From assembly GCA_029856145.1 (NCBI GenBank), contig JAHQWK010000025.1, positions 1 to 64,000 of the forward strand: a DNA stretch of 64,000 bases, written 5' to 3'. Source of the DNA: Promethearchaeia archaeon. Its GTDB lineage: Archaea > Asgardarchaeota > Lokiarchaeia > Sigyniarchaeales > SOKP01. The translations under genes were made by a program, and so were the position numbers. The notes beneath the pieces are model-generated. The model made no database searches. It was not told the DNA's origin and saw only the letters and a list, made by a program, of their open reading frames with translations. This document shows, one piece after another, positions 9,401 through 16,696 of the stretch (position 1 is the stretch's first letter; the number at the start of each line of letters is the position of its first letter).

Positions 9401-10646
9401 TGTAAGTAATAGAGAGTGGCTTGCTTTAAATATTACAGTGAATTTACTGCCTACTAACTTATATAAAGCTATAAATGTTACCATAGAGACTTCAGTAAAC
9501 ACCACTGTCGATTCTCTAGAATTGGAAGTTCTTAATATTTATACTAACACATTTGAAAACCTAGGACCTATCAATAATATTATAGAGAATAATAACACTT
9601 TTAATTTCAATTTAAACCATTATTATGTTGATCCAATTGGAGATCTCAAACTAAGAATTATTGGTCGTAACTCCACATATAATGGTAACTATAATTTAAC
9701 TATTGATAGCCTAAAGCTTGGAGTAGCTAAGTCAATTTATTCAACAATAACTCCAGATTTTTGGCCAAAATTTGAAATTATAGGAATTATTGAGGCACCT
9801 ACTTTGTATAATACCGAAAAATACAATTGGTATGCTGGTTTTGAATTGGGTTATGATATTAGTGGAAATTCAATATTTATAAATTACGAAAAAGCAAGAA
9901 ATGTTATATATTCTGACTATAGAGGATCTGATTATTCTAATGATATGGTAACTTCAGTGTTAGTTCACTGTGATCACCCAGAAAATATAACAACTTATAA
10001 AAATTTGTTGTTACAAAATCTACATTTCATAGCAGGGGGTTATTGGTCAATAATTGACCTTAAAAGTTTGACTCTTTCAATTAGGACCAATGTTTATGAC
10101 TGGTTTACGTGGGTGGAAGTCGGAGTGCACGATGAAGATGTTTTAGAAGAACAAATTAATTACATAGAAGATCGAGGTTATCTTATAATATTTGCTTTTA
10201 CAAAATCATTTATGAGTTCTACTTTTAGGACGATGATTAATTTAATCGTTTTCATTACGAATGGTCTACTTATCTTTGCTATAATAATTGCAATGATTGG
10301 GTTAACTCTTCATAGTCTTCTTACAACCATGGCACGTAGAAGGGAAATAGGTATGCTTAGATCAATAGGATTAAGTAAAAAAGGGGTAATTCGTTCAATA
10401 TCAGGAGAGACATTAATTTTAGCACTTTTGGGTGTATTTACGGGTATATTTGCAGGTATAATTCAAGGATCTTTGATGGTGGAAGCTATGCCCTCCGGTG
10501 GATTTCTCGCAGTTACTTGGACAATTCCTTGGTTAACTATTGGCATTTTGGTATTGACTGTTTTAATAACTGTAATTTTGAGTTCAAGATATCCTGCAAA
10601 ATGGGCAGCAAACTTGAATATCATAGACGCGGTGAGAACAAGATGA
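6453..10646 (+). CDS. Giant FtsX/MacB-type ABC transporter permease with two modules
   Basis: A 1397-residue membrane protein that looks like two MacB-type permeases in one chain. The first module has a helix at about 18-40, an extracellular MacB-type domain, and an FtsX core with helices near 317-340, 377-400 and 422-445. Two more helices lie near 472-492 and 516-540. The second module starts with a helix at about 565-592 after RKRTSLTF. It is followed by about 650 extracellular residues rich in Asn and Thr, and the final FtsX core (about 1258-1290, 1317-1345, 1355-1385). The coupling motif before the cores (ETGMFQAIGAS, EIGMLRSIGLS) is present twice. Two ATPase genes follow. Such systems usually move lipids, lipoproteins or peptides, or pass force to the cell surface; the substrate is unknown. 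Confidence 0.9.
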   Translation: MGVILKLAFRNMKRRKVRYILTIITLVISVALFGGVLIVSDSFNVMMLKTIDEQLGTADILIRSANSTDGWFEPDEINSELEDVRHVESIAYRISGFNVYISATNSGNQVENSTRTGIYGIDHQDVDERELGGKPFILDSVSNEDTIEKLLEYTHEDTGDKVIVISESLKIQLGKNLKANDSVWVLPNDGEFLGYDPLNTGTWLEYSVVAIIRDIGEGKDFDPENPSESAMTMIGVGGGGPGIFVNINNAHELVDGTENHTGEYNLGVVGVDNIYSVSSVVENIENNLEDLNDGRDWKVNDLKSSNLEMINTTMSILETVFLIFGLVALILSIILMMNIFNIIKKEQEYETGMFQAIGASKSETFKLFLTQGTVMGIIGTTLGTISSYFISYVIFSVTLQTIQSITAQFGGLSISNFEIVLYPATLITTFIVGLVSSIFASLYPSWKASRKPIIECLNPIEEKSKREKKHYWKRIILFISGSLLISSGVLLMIFTPEATTAFMPSAQSMPGMDQGMVVTMFAPILVLFGIIWLIVLSIKPLNKVFVALFSPYLRKTRLLTEKNILRHRKRTSLTFTMIALTTSFLIGMSVMMDSIRAGIGTTIDDFMGADIRLYTFNTPRSFEEGLLNQSGVDDVMGVSHQNAQIQINNDWIGHSLLDREYNTTIMVNVLDTEKAKEHLTKTTIISPTTMTLIEMMEEIKMGNNIIIDENFADDYNLNVGRNLSVRFSLGTTYANLTAILDTDDYNAHEDTFIVNMTITAIIRSIQGFSSLDLLGVQGEGKSYNTFISWEIYEEIANKNLPGGGTDLVFRQLTQTGNPMFDLVQPNWFAFSTVESILNGISGIEYYTTRMDYYTPVSYNGSVIDYASSVAGIHTNSSGNLRSDLYFGNNNLVSQKLGYVGSTMEELLNTTENICVVDEIFIKNNPTIGIGDNITIFPHQFNLETISAGGFPYITTAIPYINNYTSVSGTTTDLIFSDDVYLSYVSNREWLALNITVNLLPTNLYKAINVTIETSVNTTVDSLELEVLNIYTNTFENLGPINNIIENNNTFNFNLNHYYVDPIGDLKLRIIGRNSTYNGNYNLTIDSLKLGVAKSIYSTITPDFWPKFEIIGIIEAPTLYNTEKYNWYAGFELGYDISGNSIFINYEKARNVIYSDYRGSDYSNDMVTSVLVHCDHPENITTYKNLLLQNLHFIAGGYWSIIDLKSLTLSIRTNVYDWFTWVEVGVHDEDVLEEQINYIEDRGYLIIFAFTKSFMSSTFRTMINLIVFITNGLLIFAIIIAMIGLTLHSLLTTMARRREIGMLRSIGLSKKGVIRSISGETLILALLGVFTGIFAGIIQGSLMVEAMPSGGFLAVTWTIPWLTIGILVLTVLITVILSSRYPAKWAANLNIIDAVRTR

Positions 10647-10713
10647 TTGATTGAAACAAATTAAAAAAATGAGGTTTAGAAAATGTCAATTAAAAAGAAA
10701 AAAGTGAGGAAAA

Positions 10714-11496
10714 GTGAGGATGAATAAAGAAAGAAGAGCAACGGCAAAAATGATTAAAATTGATCCAAGCATAGTTCTTACTGTACAAGATCTCACTAAA
10801 ACGTACACTATAGGTAATTCCACAATCACAGCTTTGAACAAAGTTAATCTAACAATTAGAAAAGGTGAATTTATTGCTATCGTAGGTCCATCTGGTTCAG
10901 GGAAAACAACTTTGATAAATTGCCTAGGTGCTCTTGATTTCCCAGATTCAGGTAAGATTATTTATAATGTTGATGCTAAAGGAATGGGACTTGATATAAT
11001 GCTAATGACCAATAAACAACACAAAAAAATGCGATTGAGAAAGATTGGCTTAATTTTCCAATTTTACAATCTTTTTCCTATCCTTACAGCTTACGAGAAT
11101 GTAGAGCTTCCGATGGTAATTGATAAGAAAGATCCAAAATTACGAAAAGAAAAGGTTAAAAATCTGTTAAAAAGGATTGGATTAGAGGAACGAATGGAGC
11201 ATCTACCTACTCAGCTGTCTGGTGGGGAACAACAAAGAGTCACGATAGCTAGGGCTTTGGTTAACGATCCTCTTATTATTCTTGCTGATGAACCTACAGG
11301 TGAGCTCGATACGGAGACAACTACAAATATTATGAAAATTTTCCTTGATTTAAAGAACGCTGGAGAATCAATTTTAATGGTTACCCATAATAGAAGAATA
11401 GCAGAAGTAGCAGATAGGATTATAACTCTTACTGATGGAGAATTTATTAGTGAAAAAAATGGAGGAAAACCAATTAAAGAAATCTATAAATTCTGA
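10714..11496 (+). CDS. ABC transporter ATPase, LolD/MacB type (first)
   Basis: ATPase expected to drive the giant permease. It has Walker A GPSGSGKTT (58-66), a Q-loop in LIFQFYNLFPILTAYENVELP, signature LSGGEQQRV near 167, Walker B LIILADEPTGELD and the switch His in MVTHN. QFYNL.P.LTA.ENVELP is typical of the LolD/MacB/FtsE-like branch. The start may be GTG 10714 or ATG 10720; repeated AAGTGAGG before both makes the choice unsafe. It lies 67 bases after the permease gene and 16 bases before the second ATPase, so one operon is likely. Confidence 0.93.
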   Translation: MRMNKERRATAKMIKIDPSIVLTVQDLTKTYTIGNSTITALNKVNLTIRKGEFIAIVGPSGSGKTTLINCLGALDFPDSGKIIYNVDAKGMGLDIMLMTNKQHKKMRLRKIGLIFQFYNLFPILTAYENVELPMVIDKKDPKLRKEKVKNLLKRIGLEERMEHLPTQLSGGEQQRVTIARALVNDPLIILADEPTGELDTETTTNIMKIFLDLKNAGESILMVTHNRRIAEVADRIITLTDGEFISEKNGGKPIKEIYKF

Positions 11497-11512
11497 ATTG
11501 GAGGTATAAAAA

Positions 11513-12292
11513 ATGAAGAAAGCTAAAAAGAAGAGGGAAATTCAGTTTATAAAATCAGTACTTCATGATGTTAAAGATTACGAATTAATAAGCCCTGCTA
11601 CAATGATCCAAACTTTTAATTTAACTAAAGTTTATAATATTACGGAAGGAATTGAAATTAGAGCATTGAATGGTGTTAGCATAGATATTAAGAAAGGTGA
11701 ATTTGTTTCAGTTATGGGACCGTCAGGTTCTGGAAAAACTACCCTTTTAAATATGATTGGTGCTCTTGATAATCCTACAAGTGGGGTTGTATACATCAAT
11801 AGAACAAATATAGCTCATATGAATGATATACAACGCACAAATTTAAGACTTAAAGAAATTGGCTTCATTTTTCAGTTTTATAATCTAGTACCAGTTCTTT
11901 CAGCTTATGAAAATGTGGAACTTCCGATGCTTTTTGCAGGTAGAACCAAACGAGAAATTGAAAGAAATGTTAATAAATTTCTTGATCTTGTAGGCCTAAG
12001 TGAGAAGAAAGATCATCTCCCTTCAGAGCTTTCAGGTGGAGAGCAACAAAGAGTTGCAATTGCACGAGCATTGTGTAATGAACCTTCCATCTTAATAGCT
12101 GATGAGCCTACAGGTGAACTTGATAGTAAAATGGGTATGGAAATAATTAAATTACTACGAGAGCTTAATTTAGAGCTTAATCAAACTATCTTAATGGTCA
12201 CTCACGATCCTATGGTTGGTGCTCTTGCTGAAAGAATGTTAAAAATGCGAGATGGAAAAATTATCGAAACTGTAATTACTAATAATAAATAA
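11513..12292 (+). CDS. ABC transporter ATPase, LolD/MacB type (second)
   Basis: A second ATPase, similar to the preceding one but clearly diverged, with an extra 35-residue basic N-terminus. Walker A GPSGSGKTT (about 67-75), LSGGEQQRV (about 171), LIADEPTGELD and MVTHD are intact, so both ATPases look active. The ATG is preceded by GGAGG at the right distance. Two different ATPases beside a permease with two fused FtsX modules suggest a heterodimeric motor; this is inference. Transcription ends before the convergent propeller gene 49 bases away. Confidence 0.93.
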   Translation: MKKAKKKREIQFIKSVLHDVKDYELISPATMIQTFNLTKVYNITEGIEIRALNGVSIDIKKGEFVSVMGPSGSGKTTLLNMIGALDNPTSGVVYINRTNIAHMNDIQRTNLRLKEIGFIFQFYNLVPVLSAYENVELPMLFAGRTKREIERNVNKFLDLVGLSEKKDHLPSELSGGEQQRVAIARALCNEPSILIADEPTGELDSKMGMEIIKLLRELNLELNQTILMVTHDPMVGALAERMLKMRDGKIIETVITNNK

Positions 12293-12341
12293 TTTTTTAA
12301 TTTAGTTTTATCCAAACTTAAAAATGACTGGTCGAGATACT

Positions 12342-13475
12342 TTAAAAGGATTTTTTTACTTTCTTATTTCTCATCATTCTATATAAAAGAAATATATATA
12401 CAATAGTCAAGCTACAACAAATCAATAAAGGATGAATAGGGATTGCATTAGTAATTATTCCTGTAGTTAAAATTCGTACTCCGCCTTCAAGAGTAGCTAA
12501 ATAGACTCTATCATCTTTCACAGCAACTCTCAGAGTTCTCCATTGGTGATGGTAAAATCCAATCTTGATAGGATTTTTGGGATCAAGACAATTAATGACT
12601 TTAAGACCTTCACCGTCATCTGCTATAAATGCTATTTCATTATCAATAAGTTTAACATCATTTATTGATCCTCCATCAAAATATGTCCCTAAAACGTTTA
12701 TGTTCAAGGGATCAGAGAAATTCAATATTTTCAATCCATTAGTATAATCATTAAAATAAACTAAATCTTGATAATGAGCTTTGGGTGCACCACCATCATA
12801 TCCTTCACCAGTATCAACAGTGCTTAGATGTGTGATATTTTTTGGATCACTAATATCTAATAATTTTAAATCAATAGCAGTAGGAGGGCCAATAATATTG
12901 GGAATTCTTGTACCAACAAAAGCAAAATCATCTAAAACATAAACAGGACCCACATGACCAACGCCATCAACCCAATTATCTATCATAATTGGATTATTTG
13001 GATCAGTTACATTGACAATTTGTAGACCATGATTCTCAGCACCAACAAATAATAATTCTCCTTTCAGTTGAATGTATGTTGAAGTTGTATAATTTAGGTA
13101 GACTGAAAGCAATTCTAATTGGTTTGGATTACTAAAATTAAATATGTTTACGCCTGTTGAAGCAGTAATAAATACTAATTTTCTTTCAAGATCAAGTTCA
13201 ATATCATGCACAATGGGTAGAGAATAATAATCTAATTCAAAACAATTAGTAGGATCTGTTATATTGTAAATTGTTAAGCCTCGATTAATTTCCGCAAGGA
13301 AAGCCAAATCATTCTCGATAAATCGCATATTAATAATGCCAGTCCCAGGTGCTATCGAGCCAATTTCGGTAAAAGTGGAAGTATATTCTATGCCCCTTAT
13401 TGAGATAGGATTAATAAATAATGAACAAAAAATAATAAAGACAAACAACTTGATTATTTTCTTTTGCATAAACAT
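12342..13475 (-). CDS. LVIVD-repeat beta-propeller protein, secreted and membrane-anchored
   Basis: A 377-residue surface protein. A signal peptide is seen at about 4-25 (IIKLFVFIIFCSLFINPIS) and a C-terminal helix at about 345-365, followed by the basic tail RMMRNKKVKKSF. The body is made of roughly 40-45-residue LVIVD-type repeats: GLTIYNITDP, GVNIFNFSNP, GLQIVNVTDPNNP, DLKLLDISDPKNI, GLKILNFSDP, GLKVINCLDPKNP. Such repeats form extracellular beta-propellers. It is convergent with the ABC transporter operon, so shared regulation is not implied. Start: ATG at 13475, or ATG at 13469 in the same frame. Function is unknown; adhesion or scaffolding is a guess. Confidence 0.82.
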   Translation of the reverse strand: MFMQKKIIKLFVFIIFCSLFINPISIRGIEYTSTFTEIGSIAPGTGIINMRFIENDLAFLAEINRGLTIYNITDPTNCFELDYYSLPIVHDIELDLERKLVFITASTGVNIFNFSNPNQLELLSVYLNYTTSTYIQLKGELLFVGAENHGLQIVNVTDPNNPIMIDNWVDGVGHVGPVYVLDDFAFVGTRIPNIIGPPTAIDLKLLDISDPKNITHLSTVDTGEGYDGGAPKAHYQDLVYFNDYTNGLKILNFSDPLNINVLGTYFDGGSINDVKLIDNEIAFIADDGEGLKVINCLDPKNPIKIGFYHHQWRTLRVAVKDDRVYLATLEGGVRILTTGIITNAIPIHPLLICCSLTIVYIFLLYRMMRNKKVKKSF

Positions 13476-13613
13476 AACTCTCTCTTAATTAAAATGTATT
13501 ATATAAAATATACATAAAAAAGATCTTATTAAAAAACACTTGATTCAGAATATCTTAAGAAGTTAAGTTGAGAGAGTTAAGCTTAATGATAGGAAAACTT
13601 TATAATAAGAAAA

Positions 13614-13724
13614 ATGAAAATACTTACAATAATAGGAAGCCCACGGAAACGTAATACTTATAAAGTTACCCAACAAATTGAAGAAAGAATGAAAGAGTTA
13701 GGAAACATAGAGTTTTGTCAATAG
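13614..13724 (+). pseudogene. Relic of an NADPH-dependent FMN reductase / iron-sulfur flavoprotein N-terminus
   Basis: An ATG-started 36-codon stretch reads MKILTIIGSPRKRNTYKVTQ and goes on with an amphipathic helix, then stops. This is the first strand, phosphate-binding loop (GSPRK..NT) and first helix of the flavodoxin-like FMN reductase family, which normally has about 180-250 residues. The rest is missing. A different frame further on (about 13755-13824) is open and could be more debris. The 346-base gap between the propeller gene and the PH-like gene holds nothing else I can see. Confidence 0.6.
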
Positions 13725-13821
13725 ATCAATAAGAAATCATGAATTAAAAATTTATTAATCAAATAGAATTTGCAGCTATTAAACTTGAACAAGAGAAAAA
13801 AAAAATGGAATTTACTAGTTT

Positions 13822-14595
13822 TTAACCTTTTGAATTTTTTTTGAGAAGTTCTGCTACCTTGGCTATATCTTCATCCATGTTAGGACCTTTCTTGACTATC
13901 ACGGTAACATTCATATTAGAAACTTGTGGTTTCCCTTTTTTACCCGTGAAAGGAACGTCTACCTTGTACTTGATCACACCTTTTTTTATCTTCTTCTCTA
14001 CTATGTCATAATTGTCCTTAAATGGATATATATGACCATAATTCAAGATACTGGAAGCCTCCATGTCAGTCGCTATAGATTTTGCTATGGAATCTGATAC
14101 AGACTTGTGGACGGCATATGATCCGAGCCGGATGAATTCCAGCCCCATTCCACTTAGTCTCGCTTGCTTGATTTCCTTCTTTCCAGAAGCAATAATTCTG
14201 TAATTCGATACATAAAGCATCCCAGTGATTTCGGAATTGTCATCTTGGAGCCATCCCTCGGCAACTACTATGAATTCCTCGCCAGGAAGCTTGCAAAAGT
14301 TCTCAATGAAATGTTTTTCGAAATCTACCAGTTTAGCGCCATATCTAGCAGATGCCATGAACATAAAGCCTTTATAGATCTTTTCATTGAATTGTTCCAA
14401 ATCTGCTTGGATGATAGCCTTAAAGATTTCACCCATAGCATCGTAATCGGATGGTTCTAGCTTCTTGAATCCCCCTAGTAGCTTCTTTACAACATTTCCG
14501 TGCTTTTTATTAGCAATAAGATCTAAAATTTCACCTTTAAGTGCTGTAAAATCAGTTGGTGCCATTATATTCGCCTTACTTAAATTAGTTTTCAT
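13822..14595 (-). CDS. PH/GRAM-like domain protein of unknown function
   Basis: A soluble protein of 257 residues. The N-terminal 100 residues are helical. A segment near 105-140 (EEFIVVAEGWLQDD then GMLYVSNYRIIASGKKE) reads like the first strands of a bacterial-type PH or GRAM domain, in which phrases of the kind 'L.VSNYRI' are common. No signal peptide or catalytic motif is seen. The gene is visibly richer in G and C than its neighbours, which may mean recent transfer. Stop and start are clear; ATG at 14595 is used, with another Met at residue 11. The PH-like call rests on pattern memory. Confidence 0.45.
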   Translation of the reverse strand: MKTNLSKANIMAPTDFTALKGEILDLIANKKHGNVVKKLLGGFKKLEPSDYDAMGEIFKAIIQADLEQFNEKIYKGFMFMASARYGAKLVDFEKHFIENFCKLPGEEFIVVAEGWLQDDNSEITGMLYVSNYRIIASGKKEIKQARLSGMGLEFIRLGSYAVHKSVSDSIAKSIATDMEASSILNYGHIYPFKDNYDIVEKKIKKGVIKYKVDVPFTGKKGKPQVSNMNVTVIVKKGPNMDEDIAKVAELLKKNSKG

Positions 14596-14626
14596 AAGAA
14601 AGTGAAAAATCCTTGAAAGAATCTTC

Positions 14627-14650
14627 TATCGTGAATTCATATCCACGATA
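14627..14650. promoter_or_regulatory. Inverted repeat upstream of the PH-like gene
   Basis: Perfect arms TATCGTG and CACGATA with ten bases between, centred about 43 bases upstream of the start of the minus-strand PH-like gene. The place suits a repressor site or an mRNA leader hairpin. No regulator can be assigned. Confidence 0.35.
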
Positions 14651-14740
14651 AGAGTATGATCCATCTCTTCGCTTTTTTCACTCTTATTTTTTTTAGTTTT
14701 TAATTACTAATACCATGATAACTTTTATGTTTAAATGTTT

Positions 14741-14939
14741 GCTTTAATCATATCATATTGGATTTGTAGAGAAAGCTAAAAAACTAGAGATGGCTTTTTT
14801 GGAGATATGTGCAATTTATGAGAGAAAATTAAAAGTAACAGGAAGAGATAATAGTACTACTATAGATAGTTTTGCAAACTACATTATGTAAACAATTCAA
14901 AATCCTAATCTTGAGCAAAAATGGAAAGTGTATCAGTAA
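14741..14939 (+). pseudogene. Relic of isocitrate dehydrogenase 3' end
   Basis: Reads HIGFVEKAKKLEMAFLEICA, then IYERKLKVTGRD and, after an in-frame TAA at 14889-14891, TIQNPNLEQKWKVYQ and a stop. The intact icd at 4432-5622 ends GFTEKANKLEMALDICATYE through NLEQKWKGYQ. A two-base deletion near 14753 breaks the frame further upstream. Similarity goes on past the stop: both copies continue with TACCTCAG, then T-rich DNA of the same pattern to about 15,000. So this is a decayed duplicate of the last 60-65 codons plus trailing DNA. The rest of the 463-base gap (14596-15058) holds only the inverted repeat at 14627-14650. Confidence 0.88.
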
Positions 14940-15058
14940 ATACCTCAGTAAATTTAAATAATTTTTTTAATTCATAATTTTTTTTATTTAATTCAATTCT
15001 GTACTAAAACAGTTCCCTAGATAGATTTTAAGTAGCCAGATTTACCGCTAACTTAATT

Positions 15059-15802
15059 TTATTTAAAATAACATACTAATCCTCCAAATTGGTCTACAAT
15101 AGCACCTGCCTCGGATGCTTGGCTAACGATTTTAGTTTTAATCCCAAGATTTTTTGCGATTTGTAAAATTCGATGTGCTTTATTTCTATTTTTTGGATTT
15201 TTTAGAAATTCTTCAGTTAGGATAATATAATTTGGCTTAGGTAAATTAGGATTTTGTTTTACAAGTCTTAGTTCATGATCAATTTCTCTCCAAGTATAAA
15301 GAATCTTTGAGAACTTTTCATTTTTGTTAATTGTTTCTGTCAGTTCTTCTAATATCAACAACCCCTCTTGATTTGAGGTTTCATCAACGATATCTTTAAA
15401 AGATTCTTGTGTTTTTAGGTAATATACATCCTTTTGAGTTTTCGCCTGATTACCTATGATCTTAGAAAAAACGACTTGTTTATCACCTTTTTTTAATAGC
15501 CATGAATGATGTTTATTAACGTGATTAAGAAACTCATCTGAATATTCTTCTTTCGGTGGTGAGAGCAGTATTACACTTCTAATACCTTCTTTAATTATAG
15601 GTCTTAATGTATTAATGATTTCCTCATGAAAATGATATAATTGCTTTTTATTTTGATTTCTTCTCTTCCTTCCACGATTTATTTTGAAGTGTAGCCTAAT
15701 GGTCTCACTAAATATTCTCCAAAATACAGCATCATTATTATGCAGACCAATAAGAATTGCTATTGGATGACCACGTTTTACACGTTTTTTTCTTTTAGCC
15801 AT
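15059..15802 (-). CDS. eRF1/Pelota-like protein lacking the N-terminal domain
   Basis: A 247-residue protein with a basic N-terminus (MAKRKKRVKRGHP). The C-terminal end, HRILQIAKNLGIKTKIVSQA then SEAGAIVDQFGGLVCYFK, matches the end of the eRF1/Pelota C-terminal (L7Ae-like) domain, where a GA.....GG.. motif closes the protein. The first 100 residues (IAILIGLHNNDAVFWRIFSE) fit the central RNase-H-like domain. The stop-codon-reading NIKS domain of eRF1 and the Sm-fold domain of Pelota are missing; no GGQ is seen. This looks like a ribosome-rescue or tRNA-cleaving paralogue such as the Vms1/baeRF-type groups. A TATTTAAAT box lies 34-42 bases upstream of the start. Confidence 0.6.
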   Translation of the reverse strand: MAKRKKRVKRGHPIAILIGLHNNDAVFWRIFSETIRLHFKINRGRKRRNQNKKQLYHFHEEIINTLRPIIKEGIRSVILLSPPKEEYSDEFLNHVNKHHSWLLKKGDKQVVFSKIIGNQAKTQKDVYYLKTQESFKDIVDETSNQEGLLILEELTETINKNEKFSKILYTWREIDHELRLVKQNPNLPKPNYIILTEEFLKNPKNRNKAHRILQIAKNLGIKTKIVSQASEAGAIVDQFGGLVCYFK

Positions 15803-15868
15803 GATAAAATAGAAAATTTAAAAAGATAAAATGAAATTTAAATACGTTTCAATTAATGACGGAAGAGA

Positions 15869-15958
15869 TTATAATTCTAAGAAATTTTTCAAGATTTGCA
15901 TTCCATGGAGCTTCATTTTGATGGATTCGGGATGGAACTGAATACTCCTATTATAAAG
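15869..15958 (-). pseudogene. Relic of a TrpG/PabA-type glutamine amidotransferase C-terminus (copy 1)
   Basis: On the minus strand a 29-codon stretch reads IQFHPESIKMKLHGMQILKN then FLEL and stop. QFHPES is the catalytic His-Glu motif of class I glutamine amidotransferases, and the distance to ILKNFLEL is right for anthranilate synthase component II. It has no start and opens just after a stop, so only the tail is left. It lies directly after vapC on the same strand. Confidence 0.65.
15910..15936. repeat. 27-bp direct repeat flanking vapBC, copy A
   Basis: Shares 25 of 27 bases with 16670-16696, beginning GCTTCATTTTGATGGA. The two copies bracket vapBC. On the minus strand this copy encodes FHPESIKMK of the amidotransferase tail. 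Confidence 0.75.
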
Positions 15959-15961
15959 TTA

Positions 15962-16369
15962 CTAATATTTTATGATATCTATACCTTCAATTCTTTCAAA
16001 GTGGTTTACATTTCTGGTGATTATTTCCTTAATCCCATTTGTTAACATGATACCCGCAATAAGAATGTCATTATCAGCAATTCTTTCACCTTGAGATTCT
16101 AGGAAATCATAAATCTTGGCTGCCCTTTCAGCTTCTTTATATCCTAAAGGAAAGATCTCCATACTATTTATAAATTCTAGCCAAGGTTTGTAAAGTTGCT
16201 TATATCTTTTCTCAGAAATTTTACGTCTGGTCCTTTCAAACCCTATATTCATTTCATAGACGGTTATAGAAGTAATGTGGATCAGATCTTCGTGATCTTC
16301 AATTGCTTTTTTGAGTTCTTTATTTCCAATTAAATAATCGACGCATGCAGAAGTATCTAGAAGAATCAT
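15962..16369 (-). CDS. vapC: VapC toxin, PIN-domain ribonuclease
   Basis: A 135-residue PIN-domain protein. Acidic active-site residues are in place: MILLDTSACVDYL (Asp5), an E in ITVYEMNIGF, and ADNDILIAG, followed by ITRNVNHFERIEGI near the end. VapC toxins are Mg-dependent RNases that cut tRNA or rRNA. It overlaps the antitoxin gene by four bases (ATGA), the usual VapBC coupling. The pair is bracketed by copies of an amidotransferase tail, which suggests insertion as a unit. Confidence 0.92.
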   Translation of the reverse strand: MILLDTSACVDYLIGNKELKKAIEDHEDLIHITSITVYEMNIGFERTRRKISEKRYKQLYKPWLEFINSMEIFPLGYKEAERAAKIYDFLESQGERIADNDILIAGIMLTNGIKEIITRNVNHFERIEGIDIIKY

Positions 16370-16605
16370 TTTAAATCCTCTAAAGTTGATTTATTCCAAT
16401 TTCTTTCATTACGAGTTGATATTCCTACCCAAATCTCTTTCTTTTCCTCCTCTGAAAGGTCCCATGCTCCAAAAGATTTTTCAAGTGTATTTTTCTGTAT
16501 TTTTAAGAGCCTTAAGAATAGCTCTGAAAAACTTTCATTGTCGTGCTTAATTTTAAGTAGTTTATTATAAACATCCTCAGTAATACTAATATTCTTAGAA
16601 GTCAT
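16366..16605 (-). CDS. vapB: VapB-type antitoxin
   Basis: The 79-residue product starts MTSKNISITEDVYNKLLKIK, a ribbon-helix-helix DNA-binding pattern of the archaeal VapB (DUF217-like) kind. The C-terminal half, GAWDLSEEEKKEIW, would bind the toxin. An in-frame ATG at 16623 would add six residues (MYMCIH). The nearer ATG at 16605 is chosen because a TATA box lies 24-32 bases upstream of it, which fits a leaderless transcript, and because the putative operator then lies wholly upstream. VapB usually represses its own promoter. Confidence 0.85.
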   Translation of the reverse strand: MTSKNISITEDVYNKLLKIKHDNESFSELFLRLLKIQKNTLEKSFGAWDLSEEEKKEIWVGISTRNERNWNKSTLEDLK

Positions 16606-16637
16606 ATGTATACACATATACATACATATATTTATAA
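16605..16637 (-). promoter_or_regulatory. vapBC promoter and operator palindrome
   Basis: A perfect inverted repeat, TATGTATA (16605-16612), four bases, TATACATA (16617-16624), abuts the vapB start. On the minus strand a TATA box, TTATAAATA, covers about 16629-16637. A factor bound to the palindrome would cover the transcription start, as expected for VapB autoregulation. Confidence 0.6.
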
Positions 16638-16669
16638 CTATCTTTGATTTTTAGGATATTCAATTCTCG

Positions 16670-16696
16670 GCTTCATTTTGATGGAATCTGGATGGA
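16670..16696. repeat. 27-bp direct repeat flanking vapBC, copy B
   Basis: Second copy of the repeat at 15910-15936, two mismatches. On the minus strand the equivalent frame gives LHPDSIKMK, with the Gln and Phe before it changed to a stop and Leu; homology to the amidotransferase ends at the repeat edge. Confidence 0.7.

Noticed and set aside
12323-12338. 15-base identity to the icd gene (ACTGGTCGAGATACT) between the ATPase and propeller genes
   Set aside because: Similarity does not extend on either side and a match of this length can occur by chance in an AT-rich window.
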